A stretch of 64,000 nucleotides of DNA from Pseudomonas sp. MIACH (lineage in GTDB: Bacteria > Pseudomonadota > Gammaproteobacteria > Pseudomonadales > Pseudomonadaceae): the NCBI RefSeq assembly GCF_001269925.1, contig NZ_LHVO01000045.1, forward strand, positions 1 through 64,000, given 5' to 3'. Shown here piece by piece: positions 34,884-42,895 of the stretch. Position 1 is the first letter of the stretch, and each line of letters begins with the position of its first letter. Under the pieces are notes generated by a model. That model did not search any database. It saw only the letters and a program-made list of their open reading frames with translations, and was not told where the DNA came from. The position numbers and the translations under genes were made by a program.

Positions 34884-35648
34884 ATGTCCAACACGCTGTT
34901 TATTACTGGCGCCACCTCAGGTTTCGGCGAAGCCTGCGCCCGTCGGTTTGCCGAAGCCGGCTGGAAACTGGTGCTCACCGGTCGTCGTGCCGAGCGTCTG
35001 AACGCGCTGGTCGAAGAGCTTTCCAAACAGACCGAAGTGCACGGCCTGGTGGTGGACGTACGGGATCGCAAAGGCATGGAAGACGCGATCGCCAACCTGC
35101 CGCCATCGTTTGCCACCCTGCGCGGGCTGATCAACAACGCCGGCCTGGCCGTGGGCACCGACCCGGCGCCCAAGTGCGACCTCGACGATTGGGAAACCAT
35201 GGTCGACACCAACATCAAAGGCCTGCTGACCACCACCAGCCTGCTGCTGCCGCGCCTGATCGCTCACGGCCGTGGCGCCGGGATCATCAACCTGGGCTCC
35301 ATCGCCGGCAGCTACCCGTACCCGGGCAGCCACGTGTATGGCGGTTCCAAGGCATTCGTGAAGCAGTTCTCCCTGAACCTGCGCTGCGACCTGCAAGGCA
35401 CCGGTGTGCGTGTGACCAACATTGAGCCGGGCCTGTGCGAAAGCGAGTTTTCCCTGGTGCGCTTCGGCGGTGACCAGGCGCGCTACGACGCCACCTACGC
35501 CGGCGCCGAGCCGATCCAGCCGCAGGACATCGCCGACACCATCTTCTGGGTGCTGAACACCCCGGCACACGTCAACATCAACCGCCTGGAACTGATGCCG
35601 GTGAGCCAGACCTGGGCTGGGTTTGCGATTGAGCGTGGGGCCAAGTAA
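34884..35648 (+). CDS. Short-chain dehydrogenase/reductase (YdfG-like)
   Basis: A 254-aa classical SDR, an NADP-dependent oxidoreductase. The cofactor motif TGATSGFGEACARRF is at residues 7-21, then INNAGLAVG, the catalytic Ser in NLGSIAGSYPYPG, and Tyr/Lys in VYGGSKAFVKQ. The overall pattern fits YdfG (3-hydroxy acid / L-allo-threonine dehydrogenase). I chose ATG 34884 with AAGGAG upstream. It stands alone between gene-free regions. Confidence 0.88.
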   Translation: MSNTLFITGATSGFGEACARRFAEAGWKLVLTGRRAERLNALVEELSKQTEVHGLVVDVRDRKGMEDAIANLPPSFATLRGLINNAGLAVGTDPAPKCDLDDWETMVDTNIKGLLTTTSLLLPRLIAHGRGAGIINLGSIAGSYPYPGSHVYGGSKAFVKQFSLNLRCDLQGTGVRVTNIEPGLCESEFSLVRFGGDQARYDATYAGAEPIQPQDIADTIFWVLNTPAHVNINRLELMPVSQTWAGFAIERGAK

Positions 35649-35667
35649 GGCTCTAGAGCGCGTCGTT

Positions 35668-35707
35668 GCCATCGGGGCTTGTCGAATCGTCGCACCGCCC
35701 CGATGGC
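35668..35707. repeat. REP variant with internal GTCGAATCGTCGCACCGCC
   Basis: Stem GCCATCGGGGC/GCCCCGATGGC encloses TTGTCGAATCGTCGCACC. The 19-nt string GTCGAATCGTCGCACCGCC (35681-35699) recurs in the REP at 36729-36838. Confidence 0.7.
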
Positions 35708-35799
35708 GTCAAATCGGCCAAAACACGACATAAGGTATACTCCCCCGGCTTGAAAGCCCCTCCGTATCGTGCGGATTTAGGGTTTTGACGGGAGGAAAT

Positions 35800-36705
35800 G
35801 TGAGTAACCGAGGTGAGCAGTCACTGCTCAAACAATCGACGATCCTGATGCTCGCTGTAGCGATCGCCGGGATTGTCACGGGTGTGGTATCTGGCGCCCA
35901 ATCCATTCTGTTCGACGGCTTTTTCTCGCTGATCGCCACCGCCATCAAGGTGTTGATGCTGATCACGGCCAAGCTGATCGCCAAGAAGAGCAACGAGCGC
36001 TTCCAGTTCGGCTATTGGCATCTGGAACCCATGGTGCTGTTGATCGAAGGCAGCTTCCTGCTCCTGATCGCCATCTATGCATTCCTTAACGGTGTGTTCG
36101 GCATTATCAATGGCGGGCGCGAGATCGAGTTGGGCCTGGTGATCATCTACGCGGCGGTGTTTACCGTCGTCGAGTTCGCCTACTTCTTCTATGTGCGCTA
36201 TCGCAACCGCACGCTGAAATCCTCTCTGATCCAGTTCGACAACATCAGTTGGCTGGTGGACGCGATGCTCTCTGTGGGCTTGCTGGTCAGCTTCCTCGCC
36301 GCGCTGTTGCTTAAATCCCAGGGCTATGGCGAGTGGGCGGTGTATGTCGACCCATTGATCCTGATCCTGCTGGCGCTGAGCATGCTGGCGCCGGCGTTCA
36401 AGATCCTGCGTCCGGCGTTGCGCGAGGTGCTGGGGATTGCGCCGGATCACTTGGACGACACAGTCCGCGAGGTGATGGACGCGGCGCAGGCCAAGCATGG
36501 GTTCGACGACTACGTGTCCTACGTGCAAAAGCACGGTCGGGCGCGGTTCATCGAAATTCACGTGGTGCTGCCGGCGGATTACCCGGTGGATAACGTCGCG
36601 ACCCTCGATGGGCTGCGTGAAGAGATATCCACAGGGCTGGGCAAACCGGATGCGGCGCGCTGGTTGACGATCAGCTTTACCGGGGATCGCAAGTGGATTG
36701 CGTGA
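35800..36705 (+). CDS. Cation diffusion facilitator family transporter
   Basis: A 301-aa inner-membrane CDF protein, probably a proton-driven divalent metal exporter (Zn, Co, Fe or Mn; not decided by sequence). About six membrane segments lie in residues 10-205, including FDGFFSLIATAIKVLM (a D in TM2) and NISWLVDAMLSVGLL (a D in TM5). A cytoplasmic C-terminal domain follows (about 210-301). The start is GTG 35800 with GGGAGG 5 nt upstream. Confidence 0.88.
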   Translation: MSNRGEQSLLKQSTILMLAVAIAGIVTGVVSGAQSILFDGFFSLIATAIKVLMLITAKLIAKKSNERFQFGYWHLEPMVLLIEGSFLLLIAIYAFLNGVFGIINGGREIELGLVIIYAAVFTVVEFAYFFYVRYRNRTLKSSLIQFDNISWLVDAMLSVGLLVSFLAALLLKSQGYGEWAVYVDPLILILLALSMLAPAFKILRPALREVLGIAPDHLDDTVREVMDAAQAKHGFDDYVSYVQKHGRARFIEIHVVLPADYPVDNVATLDGLREEISTGLGKPDAARWLTISFTGDRKWIA

Positions 36706-36728
36706 TGGGTCGTTAGACCGCGGTGAAG

Positions 36729-36838
36729 CCATCGGGAGCAAGTCGAATCGTCGCACCGCCTCTCCCACATTGGCTCGTGTTCACACCTTCAAATTTGTGA
36801 ATACGGTCAAATGTGGGAGGGGGCTTGCTCCCGATGAA
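36729..36838. repeat. REP palindrome pair, one unit with long internal loop
   Basis: CCATCGGGAGCAA-GTCGAATCGTCGCACCGCC-TCTCCCACAT faces ATGTGGGAGGGGGCTTGCTC... across about 45 nt. It lies between the convergent CDF and AGE genes. Confidence 0.78.
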
Positions 36839-36848
36839 GCCCTGCAGG

Positions 36849-37970
36849 TCACCCAAGATGCTGGATCAGCCCCTGGTAGCAGGTTGCCAAATGATACGGT
36901 GTGGTCGATGGCATATCCCGCCGGCTCACCGCACCGTTGGCATCCAGGCATTCATGCCAGCCTTTCTCATGCAGGAAGTGCTGTTGCAGCGCGAGCAATT
37001 GGCGCTGCAGCACCGCCTCACTGCCAGGCCGCAAGGTCAGTGCCCGCAGGTATTCCGCCTGGGCCCAGATACGCTGGGTGCCGTCGCGTACGCTGCCGTC
37101 GAGTGCCAACATGCCGCTGACCGCCCCGGTCGCGTTATCCACACCCTTGAGTTCTGCGTAGGCAAATGCCCGCGTCAGTGAGACATGCAGTGGTGTGCCG
37201 CGCAGCACATCCGACGATTCAAGCAAAAAGAACCATTCGAACTGGTGTCCCGGCTCAAACCAGTTATCCACAGCATCCAACGGTTTTTCCATCATCACGC
37301 CGTGCTGACGGTCGATAAAGTGCTTCTGCATCGCGGTGGCCAAGTCCAGCAGGGCGTCTTGGGTGATGGCATCTTCGCGCACGGCCAGCGTGGCGAGGAA
37401 GCCTTCGGCCAGGTGCATCAGCGGGTTTTGCAGGGGGCCGGATTTGAGCGATGACCAGTTGCGCTCCAATACCGCTTCGTAGAGGCCGTCGCCGCTGGCA
37501 AAGCGTGTGGCGACCACTTCCAGGGCCGCATCGAGCACCGACTCCACCAGCGGCTCACGCACCTTGGCCCAGTAATGGGCGCAGGCGAAAATGATGAAAG
37601 CATGGGTGTAGAGGTCTTTGCGCTTGTCCAGCGGCTGGCCGGCGGGGTCGATGCTGTAGAACCAGCCGCCGTGCTCACCATCGTGGAAGTGCCGTTGCAG
37701 GGAGCGGAACAGCACCGCCGCGCGCTCTTCTGCGAAGGCCGCCCCTGGCTCGCCGATCAGGCTGGCGAACAGGTACAACTGCCGGGCGCAGGCCATGGCG
37801 CGGTAGCGTTGCGGGGGCAGTGGGCGGTGATCGGCGTCCAGTGCCTCATAGGGCAGCGCCAATTCGGCATTCCAGCCCGGGCCCTGCCAGAGCGGCACGA
37901 TCAGGGTGTGGAAGTGCGTGAGCACGGCATTCAATGAAGGCTGGGGGGCGGAGCTTGGAGCGATGGGCAT
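36849..37970 (-). CDS. AGE-family sugar epimerase/isomerase
   Basis: A 373-aa N-acylglucosamine 2-epimerase family protein, an (alpha/alpha)6 barrel. Family-like segments are DPAGQPLDKRKDLYTHAFIIF (His in the active site), NPLMHLAEGFLAT, PGHQFEWFFLL and AEYLRAL, plus the C-terminal TTPYHLATCYQGL. These place it among mannose isomerase / AGE relatives; the exact sugar is not clear. Two exact TTATCCACA nonamers fall inside it (37135-37143, 37264-37272). Confidence 0.85.
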   Translation of the reverse strand: MPIAPSSAPQPSLNAVLTHFHTLIVPLWQGPGWNAELALPYEALDADHRPLPPQRYRAMACARQLYLFASLIGEPGAAFAEERAAVLFRSLQRHFHDGEHGGWFYSIDPAGQPLDKRKDLYTHAFIIFACAHYWAKVREPLVESVLDAALEVVATRFASGDGLYEAVLERNWSSLKSGPLQNPLMHLAEGFLATLAVREDAITQDALLDLATAMQKHFIDRQHGVMMEKPLDAVDNWFEPGHQFEWFFLLESSDVLRGTPLHVSLTRAFAYAELKGVDNATGAVSGMLALDGSVRDGTQRIWAQAEYLRALTLRPGSEAVLQRQLLALQQHFLHEKGWHECLDANGAVSRRDMPSTTPYHLATCYQGLIQHLG

Positions 37971-38036
37971 CGGCTGGCGTCGTCACGGCAGGGGTGTAGG
38001 CGCGCATGGTAGCAGAGGGGCAGCGTTAAGTTGTGA

Positions 38037-38086
38037 GCTGCAAGCTGCAAGTAAGAGCGGTTCGGCTTTTACTTGCAGCTTGTAGC
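38037..38086. repeat. 18-bp inverted repeat (GCTGCAAGCTGCAAGTAA)
   Basis: Left arm 38037-38054 and right arm 38069-38086 are complementary at 17 of 18 positions, with a 14-nt loop GAGCGGTTCGGCTT. It lies 10 nt after the hupE/ureJ stop (minus strand) and may end that operon. It is of a different family from the REPs. Confidence 0.7.
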
Positions 38087-38095
38087 GTGCGACGT

Positions 38096-38668
38096 TTAGC
38101 TGGCGAGCAGCCACACCCCAGTCGCCGCCGAAGCCGCCCCGGCAATGCGCACCAACGGCGCCGCCGCAGCCGGCAGCCAGCGCACCAGCGCATACCCGGC
38201 AGCGTGCAGTGCCGCGGTGGCGCCGACAAACCCTGCGGCATACGCCCAAGGGCTCGACATGTCCGGCAGTTCCAAGCCATGGGCCACGCCATGGAACAGC
38301 GCAAACAAGGCCGTCGCACCCACGGCCATGAACAATGGCGGACGCACCGCCAGTGCTACCGCCAGGCCCAGGGCCAGGACCGAGGCGGCAATCCCGCTTT
38401 CCAGCGCGGGCAATTGCAGCCCTTCAAAACCCAGCATCCCGCCGATCAGCATGGTGCCGACAAAGGTGCACGGCAGGGCCCAGCGCGCGGCGCCTTTTTG
38501 TTGTGCGGCCCACAGACCGACCGCAACCATGGCCAGCAAGTGGTCGAGGCCGCCCAGCGGGTGGCTGATACCGGCCACCAGGCCGTTGTCGCCGTGGCCA
38601 GGGTGAGCGAAAGCCAGGGCAGGCGCGAGCAGCAGGGCGGCGGCTGCGAAGAGTTTATTGAGGCTCAT
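38096..38668 (-). CDS. ureJ: HupE/UreJ family protein (probable nickel permease)
   Basis: A 190-aa membrane protein with signal-like N-terminus MSLNKLFAAAALLLAPALAF then AHPGHGDNG, and the HupE hallmark GGLDHLLAMVAVGLWA. It has about six membrane segments with His/Asp in TM1 as a likely metal site. It is last in ureE-ureF-ureG-ureJ on the minus strand. Members are secondary nickel (or cobalt) transporters; the urease context suggests nickel. Confidence 0.88.
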   Translation of the reverse strand: MSLNKLFAAAALLLAPALAFAHPGHGDNGLVAGISHPLGGLDHLLAMVAVGLWAAQQKGAARWALPCTFVGTMLIGGMLGFEGLQLPALESGIAASVLALGLAVALAVRPPLFMAVGATALFALFHGVAHGLELPDMSSPWAYAAGFVGATAALHAAGYALVRWLPAAAAPLVRIAGAASAATGVWLLAS

Positions 38669-38690
38669 AAACAGGTTCCTTATGGGTTGA

Positions 38691-39305
<615 letters not shown>

Positions 39306-39328
39306 CTGCTTCTCCAAAAATTAAAGCC

Positions 39329-40003
39329 CTAGGAACGGAACAGTCGGCTGTACTGGCGCTCGTGGGCCATGCACGCCAGGGACAGGCCAAAGGCGGCGCT
39401 GCCGAAATGGTGGGGGTCGATGCGGGCCGCGTCTTGCTGGGCCTGTTGCAGCAATGGGAGCAGCTCGCTGGTCAGGCGTTGCGCGGCTTGCTGGCCCAGG
39501 GGCAAGGTTTTCATCAGCACGGCCAATTGGTTTTCCAGCCAGCTCCAGAGCCAGGCGGCGAGTGCGTCGTCGGGGTTGATGGCCCAGGCGCGTGCGGCCA
39601 GGGCCCAACCCAGGGCCAGGTGCGGTTCGCGGCGCTCTTCAAGAAAGGTGCGGGCGTCGCTGTCCAGCTCCGGCAGGCCATTGAGCAACTGTTGCAGGGA
39701 ATAGCCCATCTGCCGGCTCTCCTGATACAGCTCTCGGGTTTCGCGGCTGGCTTGATGCGCTTCGCACAGCTGCGCCAATGCTGACCAGTCCTGCTCTGCG
39801 GCGGCGCGGCAGTGGGCGAGCAACAACGGGGCTTCGAAGCGCGCAAGGTTGAGCAGCAATTGGTCGCTGATCCAACGGCGAGCGCTGGCGGCATCCTTCA
39901 CGCGGCCATTCTCAACGGCCATTTCCAGGCCCTGGGAATAGCTGTAGCCGCCAATCGGCAATTGCGGACTGGCCAGACGCAGCAGCGCCCAGGCTGGGTT
40001 CAT
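39329..40003 (-). CDS. ureF: Urease accessory protein UreF
   Basis: A 224-aa helical protein with the family start LLRLASPQLPIGGYSYSQGLE. It bridges UreD and UreG in the urease activation complex. The start overlaps the ureE stop by 4 nt. Confidence 0.95.
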   Translation of the reverse strand: MNPAWALLRLASPQLPIGGYSYSQGLEMAVENGRVKDAASARRWISDQLLLNLARFEAPLLLAHCRAAAEQDWSALAQLCEAHQASRETRELYQESRQMGYSLQQLLNGLPELDSDARTFLEERREPHLALGWALAARAWAINPDDALAAWLWSWLENQLAVLMKTLPLGQQAAQRLTSELLPLLQQAQQDAARIDPHHFGSAAFGLSLACMAHERQYSRLFRS

Positions 40004-40500
40004 GGACGTACGCCGAACTGATGCAGCTTGGGCGGGTAGTTGAAGTCTTCATCGCCGTGGCGCGAATGATGGTGGCCACCGCCATAAGCGCCGTGTTCCG
40101 GCTGGAAGGGTGCTTCGAGGGTTTCGGTATGCGCGCCCAACTGTTCAAGCATGGCCTTGAGCACGTAGTCATCCAGCAGGCGCAGCCAGCCATCCCCGAC
40201 CTGCAGCGCCACGTGGCGGTTGCCGAGGTGATAGGCCGCGCGGGTCAGTTCAAAGGCACTGCTGCAGGTGACGTGCAGCAGTTGTTCAGGACGAGCGCAG
40301 ACACGTACGACACGTCCGTCTTCGGCTTGTAGGAATTCGCCGTCGTGCAACGGCGGCTGGCCGCGCTCCAGAAACAGGCCGACGTCTTCACCGTCGGCAC
40401 TGAAACAGCGCAGGCGGCTCTTGCTGCGTGCTTCGAAATTCAGCAGCAATTCAGCGGCCCAGAGGGCTTGAGGGGCGATTCGGCGGTGGATCACCAGCAT
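40000..40500 (-). CDS. ureE: Urease accessory nickel chaperone UreE
   Basis: A 166-aa nickel metallochaperone: N-terminal UreE domain (1-70), the central metal-binding domain (about 75-140; YHLGNRHVALQV) and a His-rich tail (GGHHHSRHGDED). I chose ATG 40500 (MLVIHRRIAPQALWA). It is the first gene of the accessory operon, 14 kb from the structural genes. Confidence 0.95.
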   Translation of the reverse strand: MLVIHRRIAPQALWAAELLLNFEARSKSRLRCFSADGEDVGLFLERGQPPLHDGEFLQAEDGRVVRVCARPEQLLHVTCSSAFELTRAAYHLGNRHVALQVGDGWLRLLDDYVLKAMLEQLGAHTETLEAPFQPEHGAYGGGHHHSRHGDEDFNYPPKLHQFGVRP

Positions 40501-40840
40501 CAGGAAGCTTCCAGCTATGAGCGATGAAACAGCTAGAGCAAGGGGCTTGCCAATCACGGGTTGATGTAGGAATTCTCTGTCGGTGCTTGTGGGAATGCTA
40601 CCGAATAGGGCGTTACTGAAGTGCGAGGGTGTTTTATGTTGGTGCGATGTTGAGTTTAAGGCACTAAACAGGTGCATTTTTCCTGGGCGGGTATTGTTTA
40701 AAGCTTGAGGTTTCCATCATCCGCTTTGTGAGATGTATTTTCGGATTTTTCCTACCGGGTCTCAAGATTTGGAGTTCATCTGCTTACGTGCCGGACCGTT
40801 AGGATTTGCCCTGTGCTAAATGTCCACGGCGAGTTCCGTT
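40501..40840. other. intergenic region between ureE and the NlpC/P60 gene
   Basis: About 340 nt shared by two divergent genes. No hairpin or clear -35/-10 stands out; AT content is locally higher near 40670-40770. Nothing further can be assigned. Confidence 0.5.
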
Positions 40841-41371
40841 ATGTTCAAATCAATTGTGTGTTTATTCATTTTCAGTCTTTACCTGCTCACGTCCTCCTCA
40901 TCGGCCAATATTCAACAGCGCATGGTGGCCCCTATCCAGATCGCGACGCCCCTGCAATCACTGCAAGAGTTGCAAGAGCGGCCAGCCATCGAAAACGTGA
41001 TTGACCGCGCCCATGAATTGCTGGGCACCTCGTATAAGTGGGGTGGAAGTAGCGTGGAGCAGGGCTTCGACTGCAGCAGTTTGCTGGTTTACCTGTTCAA
41101 GACCGAAGCCAATATTCGTATCCCACGCACCACGGCGGCCATGCACCGTTCAAACGCTATGACAATCAAACGCGATGCCCTGAAACCTGGGGATGCGGTG
41201 TTCTTCAAGGGTAATGGGCGCAGCCAGGTCAGTCATGTCGGCCTCTATATAGGCGAGGGCAAATTCATTCATTCGCCGCGCACGGGTAAGAAGGTGCGAA
41301 TCGATTCACTGAGCAATCGCTACTGGAACAAAAACTACAGCACCGCCAAGCGCTTTCACTCCGCTGGCTGA
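40841..41371 (+). CDS. NlpC/P60-family peptidoglycan endopeptidase (exported)
   Basis: A 176-aa protein with a hydrophobic N-terminus (MFKSIVCLFIFSLYLLTSSS) that reads as a signal peptide, then the NlpC/P60 domain (about 55-176). The catalytic Cys is in QGFDCSSLLVYLF, His in SQVSHVGLYIG, and a third polar residue in KFIHSPRTG. The family cleaves peptide cross-links near D-Glu/mDAP. No lipobox is seen. An ATG 21 nt upstream (40820) is in frame; the shorter start gives the cleaner signal peptide. Confidence 0.88.
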   Translation: MFKSIVCLFIFSLYLLTSSSSANIQQRMVAPIQIATPLQSLQELQERPAIENVIDRAHELLGTSYKWGGSSVEQGFDCSSLLVYLFKTEANIRIPRTTAAMHRSNAMTIKRDALKPGDAVFFKGNGRSQVSHVGLYIGEGKFIHSPRTGKKVRIDSLSNRYWNKNYSTAKRFHSAG

Positions 41372-41376
41372 CCGGC

Positions 41377-42009
41377 CTACTCCGTACTGCCCAGCCCTTG
41401 CCAATGCTTGAGGCCGATAAAGATAAAGCGCAGTTGCTGGGTGATTTTCGCCTGGGGCGAGAGGTGGTCAGGCAAGGCCTGGGCCGGTGGGTCGATGATG
41501 TCGGGGAGGGTGGCGAACACGCTTTTGACGATCAGGTCGGCCATCACGTGCAGGCCTTCGGCGTCCAGGTGCTGCAACTTGGGCATCAGGGTCAGGTCGG
41601 CAGCGAGGTCGCGCGTGATGTCTTCGCGCAGGGCACTGATGGCTTGGCGTACAGCCAGGCAACCGCCGTATTGCTCGCGCGCCAGGAACAGGAATTGCGA
41701 ACGGTTGGCCGAGACCACATCGAGAAAGATCCGCACCGAGGCGTCGATAATGCCGCCCATCATGAATTCGTTGTGGCGCACCAGGCGAATAGTGGCGCGA
41801 AAGGTCTGGCCCACCTCACTCACCAATACGAGGCCCAACTCGTCCATATCGGCAAAGTGGCGATAGAAGCCCGTCGGTACAATGCCGGCGGTCTTGGCCA
41901 CTTCACGCAGGCTCAAACTGCCAAATCCACGGCCACACTCCATCAGATGGCGGGCAGCGTCCATCAGGGCGAGGCGGGTCTGTTGCTTCTGTTCGGCGCG
42001 GGGCAGCAT
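41377..42009 (-). CDS. TetR-family transcriptional regulator (FabR/DesT-like)
   Basis: A 210-aa regulator beginning MLPRAEQKQQTRLALMDAAR. The HTH lies about residues 12-60 (FGSLSLREVAKTAGIVPTGF, YRHFADMDEL). The ligand domain includes FLFLAREQYGGCLAVRQAI, which is like regulators of unsaturated fatty-acid synthesis (FabR/DesT). I prefer ATG 42009; a TTG 45 nt upstream (42054) is in frame. No desaturase gene is adjacent, so the regulon is uncertain. Confidence 0.8.
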   Translation of the reverse strand: MLPRAEQKQQTRLALMDAARHLMECGRGFGSLSLREVAKTAGIVPTGFYRHFADMDELGLVLVSEVGQTFRATIRLVRHNEFMMGGIIDASVRIFLDVVSANRSQFLFLAREQYGGCLAVRQAISALREDITRDLAADLTLMPKLQHLDAEGLHVMADLIVKSVFATLPDIIDPPAQALPDHLSPQAKITQQLRFIFIGLKHWQGLGSTE

Positions 42010-42120
42010 GGGCGGGAGGGCTTTGTCGGCGAGTACAGCGATGCACTCTAGCAAAACAGCTTCGTCGGCGTCGAACTTGGCGCGGGGGAGGGGCTACCTG
42101 AAACAAAACGCCAGAAAGTC

Positions 42121-42150
42121 AAAAGCCCGATCGGGTGATCGGGCTTTTTT
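42121..42150. terminator. bidirectional rho-independent terminator
   Basis: AAAAGCCCGATC-GGGT-GATCGGGCTTTTTT: a 12-bp stem with A and T tracts on the two sides. It lies just after the minus-strand repeat protein (stop at 42166). Confidence 0.85.
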
Positions 42151-42165
42151 CTGGGCTACCACGGA

Positions 42166-42537
42166 TTAGCTCTGTGCTTGATGTTGTTCTTGCAGGCGGT
42201 CAGCACCACCTTCGGCAACACCTTCAGCGTAGACGCGGTCGTTGGCTTGTTCTGCGCCACCTTCAACCAGACCTTTCTGTTCCAGGCGATCACGGCCACC
42301 TTCGGCAACACCTTCGGTGTAGGCGCGTTTGTTGGCGTGTTCCGAACCGTTTTCAGCAACAGCGCCTTTGGCGTAGTCACGGTTCTCGTCTTCTTGCGAA
42401 CCGCTGCGGGCCAGGGTCTGGTTGAAGTGAACGGCGTCGGCTTTGACTTGTGGGGTGACCTGTTCGGCGGCTGGCAGGGCGAAGGCGCTGGAAGCCAGGA
42501 TGGACAACAGGACGGTAGCGAGTACTTGGCGTTTCAT
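42166..42537 (-). CDS. Exported repeat-containing protein of unknown function
   Basis: A 123-aa protein with signal peptide residues 1-20 (MKRQVLATVLLSILASSAFA), then LPAAEQVTPQVKA. From about residue 50 an imperfect repeat is seen: YAKGAVAENGSEHANKR, YTEGVAEGGRDRLEQ, GLVEGGAEQANDR and YAEGVAEGGADRLQEQ. These share (Y)xEGVAEGGxxRL/AN(D/K)R. It is rich in Ala, Glu and Gly, with no Cys and no enzyme motif; probably periplasmic. RBS AAGGAG lies upstream. Confidence 0.8.
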   Translation of the reverse strand: MKRQVLATVLLSILASSAFALPAAEQVTPQVKADAVHFNQTLARSGSQEDENRDYAKGAVAENGSEHANKRAYTEGVAEGGRDRLEQKGLVEGGAEQANDRVYAEGVAEGGADRLQEQHQAQS

Positions 42538-42895
42538 GATGGGTTGCTCCTTGGGAGGGCGATAAAGTGGGTACAGGACTAATGCTACTCTCGATATGTC
42601 GATATAAAAGTTCATAAACACAATGGTAATAATCAACGGAATTGATTGTTCGTGAGAGAGGCTCTAGATCGAGCCTCTCAAGCACGCGCTTTTGCACCTG
42701 GGTGGGTATTTTCGACACGAACCTGGGTAACAATGGTGCGTCGCGAATGATCGAATCTGTCGAAACGGTCAGGAAAGCAGGTTTTTACCGGTAAATCGGA
42801 GATTGGGTTAAACCCATGGGTGGTTTGCCAGTCGTAGTTTTATAAGCTGTCCTACAGGTGTTGGTTCAGCCGGTCGTATTCAGGAGTTCTGTGCA
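42538..42895. other. divergent intergenic region before asmA-like gene
   Basis: 358 nt with AATCAA-CGGAA-TTGATT (around 42632-42648) and a hairpin GAGAGGCTC-TAGATC-GAGCCTCTC at 42656-42679. Both are palindromic and could be operator or attenuator sites. No coding frame is convincing. Confidence 0.5.
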
